In this document: positions 1 to 8,017 of the stretch, piece after piece
Position numbering within the stretch: the first letter of the stretch is position 1
How the letters are laid out: the number at the start of each line of letters is the position of its first letter
Source of the DNA: an uncultured Bacteroidia bacterium
Lineage (GTDB): Bacteria; Bacteroidota; Bacteroidia; Bacteroidales; UBA932
DNA: 33,834 nt
NCBI GenBank assembly: GCA_902780175.1
Contig: CACZEU010000014.1
Coordinates: forward strand, 1 to 33,834
Reading direction: 5' to 3'
Translations under genes and position numbers: made by a program
Notes under the pieces: model-generated
What the model saw: the letters and a program-made list of their open reading frames with translations, nothing else
Database searches by the model: none
Told to the model about the DNA's origin: nothing

Positions 1-417
1 CTGGACTATGTGATAATGTTCATTCCCAATTACGGCGCCTACCAGCTTGCCAAGCAGAGCGACAGGGAGATTTTCGCAAGGGCCTTCGCCCAGAATGTGC
101 TCATTACCACCGAGGAGACCCTCATTCCCTTCCTGCGGCTGATCCGTACGGCCTGGGTGCAGAAGGAGCAGATGGAGAATATCTCCGAGATTGTGGATTC
201 TGCGCAGAAGATGGTCGAACGCGTGGCTTTGTTCAGTGAGGAGAATGCCAAGCTGCAGAAGTCCCTGGAAGGCGTCCTGGAGGAGTTCAAGGCCAATACA
301 TCGCGTCTGGTGGACGGCCGCCAGAGCATCATGCGCGCCGCCCTCGACGTTGCCTCCCACGGCGTCAAGCCCTCCAAGCGGGAACTCCCTTCTCCCGCGC
401 CGCTTATCGAAGAGTAG
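1..417 (+). CDS. rmuC: RmuC family protein, C-terminal part (5' truncated)
   Basis: The reading frame is open from the first base and ends at TAG 415-417, so only the last 138 residues or so are present. The start LDYVIMFIPNYGAYQLA is the conserved RmuC core that reads 'VIMFIPxEGAY' in relatives. It is followed by the usual helical tail (QKEQMENISEIVDSAQKMVERVALF) with further predicted coiled coil. RmuC proteins are thought to limit recombination at inverted repeats, and their core resembles restriction-nuclease folds. The canonical glutamate in 'PNEGAY' is a tyrosine here (PNYGAY). The gene is convergent with recQ, with only 3 bases between the two stop codons and no terminator hairpin. Family assignment is firm; the missing N-terminus prevents any statement about the full protein. 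Confidence 0.85.
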   Translation: MDYVIMFIPNYGAYQLAKQSDREIFARAFAQNVLITTEETLIPFLRLIRTAWVQKEQMENISEIVDSAQKMVERVALFSEENAKLQKSLEGVLEEFKANTSRLVDGRQSIMRAALDVASHGVKPSKRELPSPAPLIEE

Positions 418-420
418 TCA

Positions 421-2289
421 TTACAGTTCCCCTTCGTCAAGCATTTTACGGTAAATCGCCAGGGCGTTCTGCGGCAGGCCGTTCGCGGGGTTGCTGCACC
501 AGGCTTTAAGTTCTTCGGTGCTGCAGCCGGGGTGCTCTTCGGCGTAGCGTTTCAGAAGCGTGCGGGTGCGCTGCTCAGGTGTGTGGGAACGGCATACGTC
601 GCAGCTGCCGCAGTCGCGTGTTTCGGTCTGGCCGAAATATGCAAGGAGCTGGCGCGAACGGCAGACGTCTCCTGTGGTGAGGTAAGATTCCACTGCGTCG
701 AGCCTTTGGGCATCTACTTCCTGGAGCATTCGCCAGCGCTCGGGCTGCAGGTCTATGTTGCCGGGTGTCAGGCGGTTATGGTGCAGGAAGACAAGAGACT
801 TGCGGTCTGCGGGTATGTATCCGATTACCCTGTCAAGAGACAACTGGTACAGCAGCTGGTGGAGCCAGGGGACGGTGGCGTCGCACTCCCGGGCGAGTTT
901 CTCTTCGTCGATGGGAATCGAATACGACATTATCCCGGGGTACGTGCGCATCAGGGATTCCAGCAGGGGGATCATCTGCGGCTCCCTCAAGTCTGTGGTG
1001 TACAGTTCGTTGCGGGGCGTGTTGATGCGTACGCGGGTGGGGAACTCGGCGTCTTCGTCGTAACTGATGTGTCCCGATTGCTCCAGATACCTTATGGCAT
1101 TGTGGGCGGTGGAACGCTGGAAACCGTACTGCTTGCAGAATTCGTCCAGGTCGAAGCGCAGGGTGCGTCCTTCGCCGGTTTCGTATATGATGCCGGCGCT
1201 GATGTGAAGCTTCTGATATACGTCCTCTATGGTCTGGAGCGACGGGAAAGACGCCGAATGCAGCTGGTGCAGGCGCGCTATGTCCATTTCGTTCCATAAT
1301 TGTACGGCGTATGAGCGTTTGCCGTCCCTGCCGGCGCGTCCGGCCTCCTGGAAGTAGGCCTCCAGGCTGCTTGGCGGCTCCCAGTGGACTACGAAGCGTA
1401 CGTCCGGCTTGTCGATGCCCATTCCGAAGGCGTTGGTGCATACCATCACCCTGATGGTGCCCTCCTTCCAGGCCTCCTGGCGCTCATTTCTGGCCAGCGG
1501 TCCGAGGCCGGCGTGATAGAATGATGCCCTTTCGCCCTGTGCCTGCAGCTGGGCCGCAACTTCCTCGCAGCGCTTGCGGTTCCTCAGGTACACGATGCCG
1601 GAGCCCTGTACGCCGCGGCAGATGTCCAGCAGCTGGCCCGCCTTGTCCTGGCACTCTCGTACTATATAACTGATATTGGGGCGTTCGAAAGGGGCGCGGA
1701 GGACGGTGAACGACGGTTTCTCCGGGTCGGGGGACAGGTGCCTGACAATGTCGTCCGCTACCTTTTGCGTTGCGGTGGCGGTAAGCGCGATCACGGGGAC
1801 GTCGACCGCTTCCCGGAGCTTGCCGATCTGCAGGTAATCCGGACGGAAATCGTAGCCCCACTGCGAGATACAGTGGGCCTCGTCGACCACTATGTAGCTG
1901 ATATTGAGGACGTCTATGTACGACCGGAAGAGCTGTGTGGACAGGCGCTCAGGGGAGACGTACAGGAACTTGAAGTCGCCGTAGGCGGCATTGTTGAGGG
2001 CGATGTCGATTTCGTGCCGGGACATTCCGGCGTGGATGGCGATGGCCCGGATGCCGCGTTTCTCCAGGTTCTGCACCTGGTCCTTCATGAGGGCAATCAG
2101 GGGCGTGACGACCACGGCGAGGCCGTCGCGCATAAGCGCCGGGACCTGGAAGCAGACGGATTTGCCGCCGCCGGTGGGCAGGATGGCAAGGACGTCCTGC
2201 CCCTGCAGGGCGGCGTCGATGATTTCCTTCTGCATGGGGCGGAAGGAATCGTAGCCCCACCAGCGTTTGAGGACCTGTTCAGCCGTCAT
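421..2289 (-). CDS. recQ: ATP-dependent DNA helicase RecQ
   Basis: This is a 622-residue superfamily 2 helicase that unwinds DNA 3'-5' in recombination repair. Visible motifs, numbered from MTAEQVL: Walker A TGGGKS (residues 39-44, Lys43), DEAH (136-139) followed by the RecQ aromatic-rich loop ([13 protein letters not shown]), and motif VI near EAGRAGRDG. The RQC zinc site is Cys543, 560, 563 and 566 (C-x16-C-x2-C-x2-C). The C-terminus is a short helical segment; I see no clear HRDC domain. The open frame extends 19 codons further upstream, but ATG at 2289 is preferred: the family begins here, and this ATG overlaps the TGA of the methyltransferase gene by 4 bases (2286-2289). It is the last gene of a five-gene minus-strand unit. 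Confidence 0.95.
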   Translation of the reverse strand: MTAEQVLKRWWGYDSFRPMQKEIIDAALQGQDVLAILPTGGGKSVCFQVPALMRDGLAVVVTPLIALMKDQVQNLEKRGIRAIAIHAGMSRHEIDIALNNAAYGDFKFLYVSPERLSTQLFRSYIDVLNISYIVVDEAHCISQWGYDFRPDYLQIGKLREAVDVPVIALTATATQKVADDIVRHLSPDPEKPSFTVLRAPFERPNISYIVRECQDKAGQLLDICRGVQGSGIVYLRNRKRCEEVAAQLQAQGERASFYHAGLGPLARNERQEAWKEGTIRVMVCTNAFGMGIDKPDVRFVVHWEPPSSLEAYFQEAGRAGRDGKRSYAVQLWNEMDIARLHQLHSASFPSLQTIEDVYQKLHISAGIIYETGEGRTLRFDLDEFCKQYGFQRSTAHNAIRYLEQSGHISYDEDAEFPTRVRINTPRNELYTTDLREPQMIPLLESLMRTYPGIMSYSIPIDEEKLARECDATVPWLHQLLYQLSLDRVIGYIPADRKSLVFLHHNRLTPGNIDLQPERWRMLQEVDAQRLDAVESYLTTGDVCRSRQLLAYFGQTETRDCGSCDVCRSHTPEQRTRTLLKRYAEEHPGCSTEELKAWCSNPANGLPQNALAIYRKMLDEGEL

Positions 2290-2987
2290 GCCAGTATAAT
2301 GAATACGCAGGGGCGTTTGCCGATGGTAACCGGGGCGCTGCGCCACTGCTGTACGGATTTGGTGCGGATGAAGGCCGTCGGCAGGGTGATGTCGGCGGCT
2401 ACGGTGAGCATCGTGCCGGGCTGGAGCGTGCCCAGGAGGTCCTGCAGGAGGGAATCGTTGCGGTACGGGGTCTCGATGAAGATCTGGCTCTCCCTGCCGG
2501 CCCTGGAGCGGCGTTCGATGTCCTTGATGGCCTTCTTGCGCTCGTCCGTTTTTGCGGGGAGGTATCCGAGGAAGGTGAAACTCTGCCCGTTGAGGCCGGA
2601 CGCCATAAGCGCAAGCATCAGGGATGACGGGCCGGTGAGAGGGACGACTTCTATGTCCCTGCGGTGGCAGAGGGCGACCAGCGCTGCTCCCGGGTCCGCT
2701 ACTGCCGGGAGACCTGCTTCGGAGATGAGGCCTACGTCGCCTTTGTCGAACAGACCGGAGAAGGCTTCTACCTCTTCGGGGCGGGTGTGCTCATTGAGGG
2801 TATGGAATTCAAGGGTGTCGATCTGGCCCTTGAGGCCCGCCGCCGACAGGAAACGCCTTGCGGTGCGGACTTCTTCCACCACGAATGTCTTGAGCGGCAG
2901 GATTGCCTGCAGGACGGGTGCCGGAAGCACTTCCTGCGGCGGATAGTCACCGAGGGGCGACGGAATCAGATACAGTTTCCCTTTCAT
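2286..2987 (-). CDS. RsmI-like SAM-dependent methyltransferase (tetrapyrrole methylase fold)
   Basis: This 233-residue protein starts [14 protein letters not shown], the glycine-rich first strand of the RsmI/tetrapyrrole methylase fold. Other fold marks are [16 protein letters not shown] (around residue 89) and the SAM-pocket segment [20 protein letters not shown]. RsmI 2'-O-methylates C1402 of 16S rRNA. This protein lacks the C-terminal domain of classical RsmI (about 280 residues) and matches the shorter Bacteroidetes paralogue, so the exact substrate is uncertain. Its stop overlaps the recQ start (ATGA), and 21 bases separate it from the upstream thioesterase gene. Confidence 0.8.
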   Translation of the reverse strand: MKGKLYLIPSPLGDYPPQEVLPAPVLQAILPLKTFVVEEVRTARRFLSAAGLKGQIDTLEFHTLNEHTRPEEVEAFSGLFDKGDVGLISEAGLPAVADPGAALVALCHRRDIEVVPLTGPSSLMLALMASGLNGQSFTFLGYLPAKTDERKKAIKDIERRSRAGRESQIFIETPYRNDSLLQDLLGTLQPGTMLTVAADITLPTAFIRTKSVQQWRSAPVTIGKRPCVFIILA

Positions 2988-3008
2988 AGTTGCAATTGTT
3001 GATGGCGG

Positions 3009-3407
3009 CTACCTGCAGTCGCAGATGGCCTGATACAGTACCGGGAAGCGCTTTGCAAGCACCACCGGGCGACCGTTCTCAAGGAAGCAGTGGGTGCTGG
3101 TGGCGGTGCAGACCACCTTGCCGCCGACACGCATGGTGTAGGCGAAGCTGATCTTGAGTTCGCTCATTTCGGCCACTGTGAGTTCTACCTCTATGATATC
3201 CTTGAAGGTCGTTGGATGCTTGTAATTGACGCTGATTGCGACGACGGGGGAGACGATGCCCTCTGCCTCCATGCGTTCGAATCCGTAGCCCAGACGGTCC
3301 ATCCAGTCGATACGCGTCTCTTCCATTATGCGGACATAGTTGGAGTGATGCGTGACGCCCATACGGTCGCATTCGTAGTAACGGACTTCGTGGCGGTAGG
3401 GTGTCAT
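3009..3407 (-). CDS. YbgC-like acyl-CoA thioesterase (hotdog fold)
   Basis: A 132-residue single-domain hotdog protein. The N-terminal YYECDRMGVTHHSNYVRIME matches the 4HBT/YbgC signature (Y-x-D-T-D-x-x-G-x-V-x-H-x-x-Y-x-x-x-x-E), with Glu-Cys replacing Asp-Thr before the conserved Asp. The following segment EETRIDWMDRLGYGFERMEAEG is the long central helix. Such enzymes hydrolyse acyl-CoA or acyl-ACP thioesters in the cytoplasm; specificity cannot be read from the sequence. The open frame runs 58 codons further upstream, but that part is Arg/Pro/His-rich and antisense-like. ATG 3407 gives the family length and overlaps the stop of the upstream DUF3575 gene (ATGA, 3404-3407). Confidence 0.85.
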   Translation of the reverse strand: MTPYRHEVRYYECDRMGVTHHSNYVRIMEETRIDWMDRLGYGFERMEAEGIVSPVVAISVNYKHPTTFKDIIEVELTVAEMSELKISFAYTMRVGGKVVCTATSTHCFLENGRPVVLAKRFPVLYQAICDCR

Positions 3408-4687
3408 TTCTTTCCGCGGGTGTGGAACAGATAGACGAAGGAGACCTTGACGGATGTGGGGTCGGGTATGCGGGCGGTGCCGGTATTGAGACCGATGAGG
3501 GTTTTGCCGTCGGGGCTGAGCTGGTAACGCTTGTAATCGGCAATCATCATTCCTATGCCGGCGGAGAGGTCGAAACGCCACCAGTCGCCGAGGGCGAAGG
3601 AGTAGCCGCCGCCGATGTTGCCGAGGAATCCGCGGCCCTGGGAGCCTTTGGAGTTCCAGCAGACGTCATAGTAGCCGGCGCCGGCGGTGACGCTGACGAA
3701 CCAGCCGCGGAGGACGTCGGAGCTGCGGTATGTCCAGGGCTTGAAGTAGTAACGTGCGCCCAGGTTGATGTGCTGGGCCTGGAGGGCGCGGGAATTGTCT
3801 GCGGATACCCACCAGGGGGTGGTGTATTCGGCCCTGACGCTCCAGTTGTGCCCGACGGGGACTTCGACTCCGAGGTTGACGGCCGTGATGGCGTCCATGA
3901 GGACGTTGGTCGAAAGGCCGAACAGGGCGAGGCCGGTGGAATCAGCTGCTGCGGAGGTCATCTGGCGCTCGGCCTGCCTTTTGGCAGCTGCCTCGCGGCG
4001 GGCCTGCTCGGCGGCTTCGCGCTCTGCCCTGCGCTGCTTTTCGGCTGCCTCGCGTTCGGCTTTTCTGGCCTGCTCTGCAGCTTCCTTTTCGGCCTTTTCG
4101 CGCTCCTTCTGCTCTTTGCGGAGCCTTTCTGCTTCGGCCTTTTCGTGCTCCTGTTGCTCTTTCAGGGCCTGCTCTCGCTCCTGCTGCTCCTTGCGTATCC
4201 TTTCTGCCTCAGCCTTTGCGGCTTCGGTATTCTCTTTTTCAAGTTCCTCGAGACGTTTCTGTTCTTCGAGACGCTTCTGCTCCTCGAGTCGTTTCTGCTC
4301 CTCGAGGCGCTTCTGCTCCTCGAGGCGCTTCTGCTCCTCGAGACGTTTCTGCTCTTCGAGACGTTTCTGCTCCTCTGCCTTGCTGCTGCCCTCCTGTCCC
4401 GAGACGACGGGAGGAGTGACAGTCTGCTGCTGACGGGCAGTGGGAGGGAGGACTATGGCGTCCTCTACCTCATACCGCTGCTGCTGTGCAGGCTGCTGTG
4501 GAGTATAGGGAATGAGGATGGTGGCATCGACGGGGACGCCTCTGCTGTTGGAGTCGTTGACCTTCTGGGGCTCGGTGGGCGGCGGCGTGCTTGCGGACTT
4601 CTTGCCGCCGCTGCTCTGGGCAGATGCGGAGAAGGTTAAAAAAATGGCGGACAGAGCCGCCACTATGTGCAACGCGCGGGGCTTCAC
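3404..4687 (-). CDS. DUF3575-type outer-membrane barrel protein with a long charged coiled coil
   Basis: The 427-residue product has a signal peptide (MKPRALHIVAALSAIFLTFSASAQ) and a Pro/Gln-rich stretch. Then come seven tandem EQKRLE hexapeptides and about 85 further Glu/Lys/Arg/Ala-rich residues of continuous helix. The last 180 residues or so resemble DUF3575 beta-barrel proteins of Bacteroidetes (start TGLALFGLSTNVLMDAITAVNLGVE in two pieces; end SVKVSFVYLFHTRGKK, an outer-membrane type C-terminus). The layout suggests a barrel anchored in the outer membrane with a helical arm in the periplasm; this is inference. It lies 2 bases after the small secreted protein gene and overlaps the thioesterase start by 4 bases. 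Confidence 0.75.
   Translation of the reverse strand: MKPRALHIVAALSAIFLTFSASAQSSGGKKSASTPPPTEPQKVNDSNSRGVPVDATILIPYTPQQPAQQQRYEVEDAIVLPPTARQQQTVTPPVVSGQEGSSKAEEQKRLEEQKRLEEQKRLEEQKRLEEQKRLEEQKRLEEQKRLEELEKENTEAAKAEAERIRKEQQEREQALKEQQEHEKAEAERLRKEQKEREKAEKEAAEQARKAEREAAEKQRRAEREAAEQARREAAAKRQAERQMTSAAADSTGLALFGLSTNVLMDAITAVNLGVEVPVGHNWSVRAEYTTPWWVSADNSRALQAQHINLGARYYFKPWTYRSSDVLRGWFVSVTAGAGYYDVCWNSKGSQGRGFLGNIGGGYSFALGDWWRFDLSAGIGMMIADYKRYQLSPDGKTLIGLNTGTARIPDPTSVKVSFVYLFHTRGKK
4250..4375 (-). repeat. Seven tandem 18-bp repeats inside the coiled-coil gene
   Basis: Seven consecutive 18-base units, each encoding one EQKRLE-type hexapeptide on the minus strand. Units start at 4250, 4268, 4286, 4304, 4322, 4340 and 4358. 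They differ only at a few, mostly synonymous, bases; the units at 4304 and 4322 are identical. Copy number could vary by slippage without shifting the reading frame. Confidence 0.95.
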
Positions 4688-4689
4688 TG

Positions 4690-5166
4690 CTATCTAAAGT
4701 TGACGTTGTTGAGCTCGAAGCAGGCTCCGATGTTCTTGATGTCGATCTGGGGGCAGAGCACGCAGAGTTTGATCTTCGCAATCGCGGTGGCTTCCTTTGC
4801 TACGTCCTTTACGAGGATGTGGCACTTGACGGGTACGCCGGAAGGGAAGTTGGTGGCGCTGTACTGGTCCGTGAGGTTCTTGTTACCAACGGAGACCTGG
4901 ATGCTCTGGAGCTCGTAGACGTTGCCGTCATTGTCGTATGCTACGGAGCCGCCCATACCTGTCTGGTAAATGCCGCCGACGAGGTTGATGAGGGCCTCGT
5001 TAGGGGAGAGGTTGGTAAGGAGGACGGTCACTTCCACGTCGCTGCCCTTGAGCTGGACGTCACGTATCTGGAGACGGAGGTCTTTGCTTGGAGTGGTGAT
5101 GGATGTCTGCGCAAACGCTGCGACGCAAAGGAGGAGCGATACGAATATGGCGCTAATTCTCTTCAT
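4690..5166 (-). CDS. Small secreted protein, function unknown
   Basis: This 158-residue protein starts with a clear Sec signal peptide (MKRISAIFVSLLLCVAAFAQ) and has no lipobox. The mature part (LRLQIRDVQLKGSDVEVTVLLTN, broken after DVQL) alternates hydrophobic and polar residues in the manner of an immunoglobulin-like beta sandwich. I do not recognise a named family. It is the first gene of the minus-strand unit that continues into the DUF3575 protein, thioesterase, methyltransferase and RecQ, and it has a good promoter just upstream. Being 2 bases from the DUF3575 gene, it may share an envelope role with that protein. Confidence 0.8.
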   Translation of the reverse strand: MKRISAIFVSLLLCVAAFAQTSITTPSKDLRLQIRDVQLKGSDVEVTVLLTNLSPNEALINLVGGIYQTGMGGSVAYDNDGNVYELQSIQVSVGNKNLTDQYSATNFPSGVPVKCHILVKDVAKEATAIAKIKLCVLCPQIDIKNIGACFELNNVNFR

Positions 5167-5192
5167 TTTGGATACAATTCACAATAACCTCA

Positions 5193-5224
5193 CAAAGTTA
5201 CGGACTTTGTTTCGAAAAAACAAT
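5193..5224 (-). promoter_or_regulatory. Bacteroidetes-type promoter for the five-gene minus unit
   Basis: Read on the minus strand: -33-like ATTG (5224-5221), 20-base spacer, -7 element TAACTTTG (5200-5193). It lies 27 bases before the start codon at 5166 and is back-to-back with the promoter of the queuosine unit. Confidence 0.7.
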
Positions 5225-5228
5225 AATT

Positions 5229-5259
5229 TTTGACGGTATCGGAAAAATGGCTACCTTTG
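5229..5259 (+). promoter_or_regulatory. Bacteroidetes-type promoter for the queuosine unit
   Basis: TTTG (5229-5232), 19-base spacer, TACCTTTG (5252-5259): both halves match the primary-sigma consensus of Bacteroidetes. It would leave a leader of about 50 bases before ATG 5320. Confidence 0.75.
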
Positions 5260-5265
5260 CGTCGA

Positions 5266-5319
5266 GTTTGCGCCCCTGAGCGCAGGCAAGTGTAACAGGC
5301 ACCACTAAAAAAACTGCAA
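5266..5319 (+). promoter_or_regulatory. Structured leader of the queuosine transporter gene (possible riboswitch)
   Basis: Hairpin 1 pairs 5269-5273 with 5280-5284 (TGCGC/GCGCA, 6-base loop). Hairpin 2 can pair AGTG 5289-5292 with CACT 5303-5306. Hairpin 2 is followed by seven A (5307-5313) and CTG (5314-5316), which could pair with CAG (5296-5298) in its loop, giving an H-type pseudoknot directly before the start codon. A compact pseudoknot with an A-rich tail is the general plan of preQ1-I riboswitches, and the downstream genes handle preQ1 precursors. I cannot confirm the conserved binding residues, and the A-rich stretch may simply be the translation enhancer usual in Bacteroidetes. Confidence 0.25.
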
Positions 5320-5997
5320 ATGAAAGCAAAATTCTCTCCGGCATTCCTGCTGATGGCAGTGTTCTTCACTGTCTGCCTTATCGCATCCAACCTTTTCGCC
5401 ACCAAGGTCGTATCCTTCTGGGGCATCAACCTTCCCGGCGCGGTCATCATCTTCCCCGTATCGTACATACTCAACGACTGCATCGCCGAGGTATGGGGCT
5501 ACCGCAAGGCCCGTCTGGTCATCTGGATGGCCTTCGTAATGAACCTGTTCGTCGTCCTCGTGGGGCAGCTGGTCGTATGGCTTCCTGCCGCATCTTTCTG
5601 GGACGGCGGCGCTCACTTCGACTATATGTTCAACATGGCCCCCCGCGTGGCCTTTGCATCCTTCCTCGCATTCCTCGTAGGCTCCAACCTCAATGCGTTC
5701 GTAATCAGCAAGATGAAGGTTGCCAGCGGAGGTGCCCGCTTCGGTATCCGCGCCATCCTGTCGTCGCTTGCCGGCGAACTGGTGGATTCGCTCATCTTCA
5801 TTCCCATAGCGTTCATCGGCACGCCTGTCAAAGCCCTGGCGATGATGCTGCTCGCGCAGGTGACCTTCAAGGTCTGCTATGAAATAATAGTCCTTCCGCT
5901 CACGTCCCTGGTGGTCCGCAAAACCAAGGCTTACGAGGGCGTCGACACCTTCGACAAGGGCATTTCCTACAATCCTTTCAAACTGTCTGACATTTAA
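5320..5997 (+). CDS. yhhQ: Queuosine precursor transporter (YhhQ/VUT family)
   Basis: This 225-residue membrane protein has about six hydrophobic helices. The start is typical of YhhQ/VUT proteins ([17 protein letters not shown], then [20 protein letters not shown] with its conserved acidic and Asn residues). The YhhQ family imports queuosine precursors such as preQ0/preQ1 across the inner membrane. The next gene encodes QueF, the preQ0 reductase, and the two overlap by one base (TAATG), so the pathway context strongly supports the role. ATG 5320 follows an A-rich stretch and the promoter at 5229-5259. Confidence 0.88.
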   Translation: MKAKFSPAFLLMAVFFTVCLIASNLFATKVVSFWGINLPGAVIIFPVSYILNDCIAEVWGYRKARLVIWMAFVMNLFVVLVGQLVVWLPAASFWDGGAHFDYMFNMAPRVAFASFLAFLVGSNLNAFVISKMKVASGGARFGIRAILSSLAGELVDSLIFIPIAFIGTPVKALAMMLLAQVTFKVCYEIIVLPLTSLVVRKTKAYEGVDTFDKGISYNPFKLSDI

Positions 5998-6455
5998 TGG
6001 AATCACGCAAGAACGAAGGCCTGCAGCAGCTTGGCAGGCCGACCCAATACAGCAAGACCTACACTCCGTCGGTGCTCGAGGCCTTCGAGAACCGTCATCA
6101 GGACCACGACTACTGGGTACGCTTCAACTGTCCCGAGTTCACCAGCCTCTGTCCCATCACCGGCCAGCCTGACTTTGCTGAAATCCGCATCAGCTATATC
6201 CCCGACGTCCGCATGGTGGAAAGCAAGAGCCTCAAGCTTTACCTCTTCAGCTTCCGCGACGAGGGCGCTTTCCACGAGGACTGCGTCAACATCATCCTCA
6301 AGGACCTCGTCAAGCTGATGGATCCCAAGTACATAGAGGTCACCGGGTTCTTCACGCCCCGCGGTGGCATCAGCATTTATCCTTACACCAATTACGGCCG
6401 CCCTGGCACGCGCTACGAAGAGCTTGCCCGCAGGCGCCTTGAAAACAGAGAATAA
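5997..6455 (+). CDS. queF: NADPH-dependent 7-cyano-7-deazaguanine reductase QueF
   Basis: This 152-residue unimodular QueF reduces preQ0 to preQ1 in queuosine synthesis, in the cytoplasm. The catalytic Cys52 lies in [13 protein letters not shown] and the conserved Asp59 in the same segment. The QueF family motif ESKSLK is at 75-80, followed by [11 protein letters not shown] with its conserved Glu-His pair. Length agrees with the short B. subtilis type. The start overlaps the transporter stop by one base, and the stop overlaps the next start by one base. No other queuosine synthesis genes are visible in the window. Confidence 0.97.
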   Translation: MESRKNEGLQQLGRPTQYSKTYTPSVLEAFENRHQDHDYWVRFNCPEFTSLCPITGQPDFAEIRISYIPDVRMVESKSLKLYLFSFRDEGAFHEDCVNIILKDLVKLMDPKYIEVTGFFTPRGGISIYPYTNYGRPGTRYEELARRRLENRE

Positions 6456-7108
6456 TGAAGACGCTTCGCATTCCCCTCCTTCAGAACCTGGAAGAGCAGG
6501 ACCTGGACACCGCCATCGAACTCGGCGGACAGACGTTCCGGGTGGATTGTTTGAATTGGCCGGGCGAATTCCCTTACGCACCTCTGTGCGCCGGCCGCAT
6601 CGCCCGCACCGAGGACTCCCTGGTGGTCGATTTCCGTGTGAGCGGGCTCGACCTGCGCGTGCAGAACCTCTCCGACTGCGGACGCAGCTGGGAAGACAGC
6701 TGCTGCGAATTCTTCGTGCAGGTTCCCGGAGCCCCCGGTTACTTCAACTTTGAATCAAACCCTGCCGGGCGGCTTACGGCTGCCTTCGGACCCGACCGCA
6801 ATGAGCGCAAGGCCCTTTCGGCGGAAGACCTCGGTAAGATTGTGAGAATCACCTCGGTGGAAGGCCTTCCCGCCGTTACCGAGCCCCTGGATTACGCCGG
6901 CGGCCTGTGGAACTGGCGGGTGATGCTCGTCATCCCCTTCGAAGTGATAGGGGTTGACCCCGACAGCCTGCCGGAGAAGCTTCTCGGCAACTTCTACAAG
7001 TGCGGCGACCTCACCGCCCATCCCCATTACGTCACCTGGTCGCCCGTAGGCACTCCCGGGCCAGATTTCCACCGGCCCGAGTTCTTCGGCGAACTGCTGC
7101 TGGACTAA
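6455..7108 (+). CDS. CBM9-like (carbohydrate-binding family 9-like) cytoplasmic protein
   Basis: The 217-residue protein resembles the 'carbohydrate-binding family 9-like' proteins of Bacteroidetes. Supporting segments are ARTEDSLVVDFRVSG, WEDSCCEFFVQVPG, a central GLWNWRVMLVIPFEVIGVD and the ending PDFHRPEFFGELLLD. It has no signal peptide or lipobox, so unlike the other CBM9-like proteins in this window it probably stays in the cytoplasm. It is joined to queF by a one-base TAATG overlap, although no functional link to queuosine is known. Ligand unknown; the fold assignment rests on pattern resemblance. Confidence 0.7.
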   Translation: MKTLRIPLLQNLEEQDLDTAIELGGQTFRVDCLNWPGEFPYAPLCAGRIARTEDSLVVDFRVSGLDLRVQNLSDCGRSWEDSCCEFFVQVPGAPGYFNFESNPAGRLTAAFGPDRNERKALSAEDLGKIVRITSVEGLPAVTEPLDYAGGLWNWRVMLVIPFEVIGVDPDSLPEKLLGNFYKCGDLTAHPHYVTWSPVGTPGPDFHRPEFFGELLLD

Positions 7109-7174
7109 GCCGCGGCCGTCGGACACCGGCCCCTTGATAGTGCCGTCGAATGCAAGTCTTTAATCTATAATACT

Positions 7175-7220
7175 TTAAATAAAATCGTCCAGGTGAAACT
7201 ACCCGGACGATTTTATTTAA
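7175..7220. terminator. Bidirectional terminator, perfect 16-bp stem
   Basis: Bases 7175-7190 (TTAAATAAAATCGTCC) are the exact reverse complement of 7205-7220, with a 14-base centre holding a further GGT/ACC pairing (7192-7194 with 7201-7203). The T-rich arm ends serve both directions. It lies between the convergent CBM9-like gene and the aquaporin gene. Confidence 0.85.
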
Positions 7221-7255
7221 TACGATGATTGTAATCAACTTACATTCGACGCCAA

Positions 7256-7927
7256 TTATTTCTTGGCGGACAGCGGAGCCCAGACGCAGGCGCTGAGGGC
7301 GGCGCCGACGAGAGGAGCGCAGATGAACACCCAGAGGTCCTTCAGGGCCTGGCCACCGGCGAAGATGGCGGGACCGATGGAACGTGCAGGGTTGACGGAA
7401 GTGCCGGTGAGGTTGATGCACACCAGGTGGACAAGAATCAGCGAGAGGCCGATTGCGAGTCCGGCGAAGTTGCCTGCGCCGACCTTGCCGTCGGTGGTGC
7501 CGAGCACGACCAGGACGAAGATGAAGGTTGCGATGACCTCTACGAGGAAAGCGCCCCAGGGGCCTCCTGCATTGGCTACGCCGTTGGTGCCGAGGCCGCC
7601 GGTGAGGTCGGGTGCGGACACTACATTGACGAGGGCGAAGAGCAGGGCGCCGGCAGCGATACCGCCGATAATCTGGCCGCACCAGTATCCGAGGGCGTCC
7701 TTCCAGCTCATGCGGCCGGAGAGGGCTACGGCGAGGGTGATGGCAGGGTTGATGTGGCAACCGCTGATGCCGCCGATGGTGTAAGCCATTGCGACTACCG
7801 CGAGACCGAAGGCGATGGCAGTGCCAACTACGCCTGCAGGAGTGTTGCAGCCGAGGAACATGGCGGTTCCGCAGCCTAGGAGAGTCAGCACGAAGGTGCC
7901 GATACATTCAGCAAAATACTTTTTCAT
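7256..7927 (-). CDS. aqpZ: Aquaporin (MIP family, AqpZ-like)
   Basis: The 223-residue protein has six membrane helices and two half-helix NPA motifs: HINPAIT (Asn60-Pro-Ala) and SVNPARS (Asn179-Pro-Ala). Phe40, His167 and Arg182 match the narrow selectivity filter of water channels; glycerol facilitators lack the His and have Asp in the second NPA region. The length is also that of AqpZ. Two more codons upstream (TTG, CTT) are open, but ATG 7927 gives the usual MKKYFAE start. The gene is monocistronic, with a terminator downstream and a possible -7 element TAACTTTG (7961-7954) upstream. Confidence 0.93.
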   Translation of the reverse strand: MKKYFAECIGTFVLTLLGCGTAMFLGCNTPAGVVGTAIAFGLAVVAMAYTIGGISGCHINPAITLAVALSGRMSWKDALGYWCGQIIGGIAAGALLFALVNVVSAPDLTGGLGTNGVANAGGPWGAFLVEVIATFIFVLVVLGTTDGKVGAGNFAGLAIGLSLILVHLVCINLTGTSVNPARSIGPAIFAGGQALKDLWVFICAPLVGAALSACVWAPLSAKK

Positions 7928-7953
7928 AAGCAAATTGAATTGGTCATTTGACC

Positions 7954-7961
7954 CAAAGTTA
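7954..7961 (-). promoter_or_regulatory. -7 element for the aquaporin gene
   Basis: TAACTTTG on the minus strand, 26 bases before ATG 7927. No good TTTG is seen 19-21 bases further upstream, so only the -7 half is supported. Confidence 0.5.
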
Positions 7962-8002
7962 AGAAAAATCCCGGAAAAATGTCATCCCCGCCAAAAAGTT
8001 CG

Positions 8003-8010
8003 TACCTTTG
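8003..8010 (+). promoter_or_regulatory. -7 element for serB, 7 bases before its start codon
   Basis: TACCTTTG at 8003-8010 fits TAnnTTTG. The ATG at 8018 is so near that transcription would start at or within a few bases of it. The -33 half is weak. Confidence 0.6.
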
Positions 8011-8017
8011 CCGTGAA

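Noticed and set aside
2290-2346. N-terminal extension of RecQ by 19 residues.
   Set aside because: It lies inside the methyltransferase gene; ATG 2289 forms the ATGA overlap and matches the family start.
4250-4375. Tandem repeats considered as a CRISPR array.
   Set aside because: Units are 18 bases without spacers and lie in frame in a coding region.
3401-4639. A 412-codon plus-strand frame full of Leu and Phe runs, looking like a membrane protein.
   Set aside because: It is the antisense of the Glu/Lys-rich repeats of the DUF3575 gene; the Leu/Phe runs are complement of the charged codons.
7979-8017. Thirteen-residue upstream extension of SerB.
   Set aside because: It covers the promoter -7 element and has no match to the family start.
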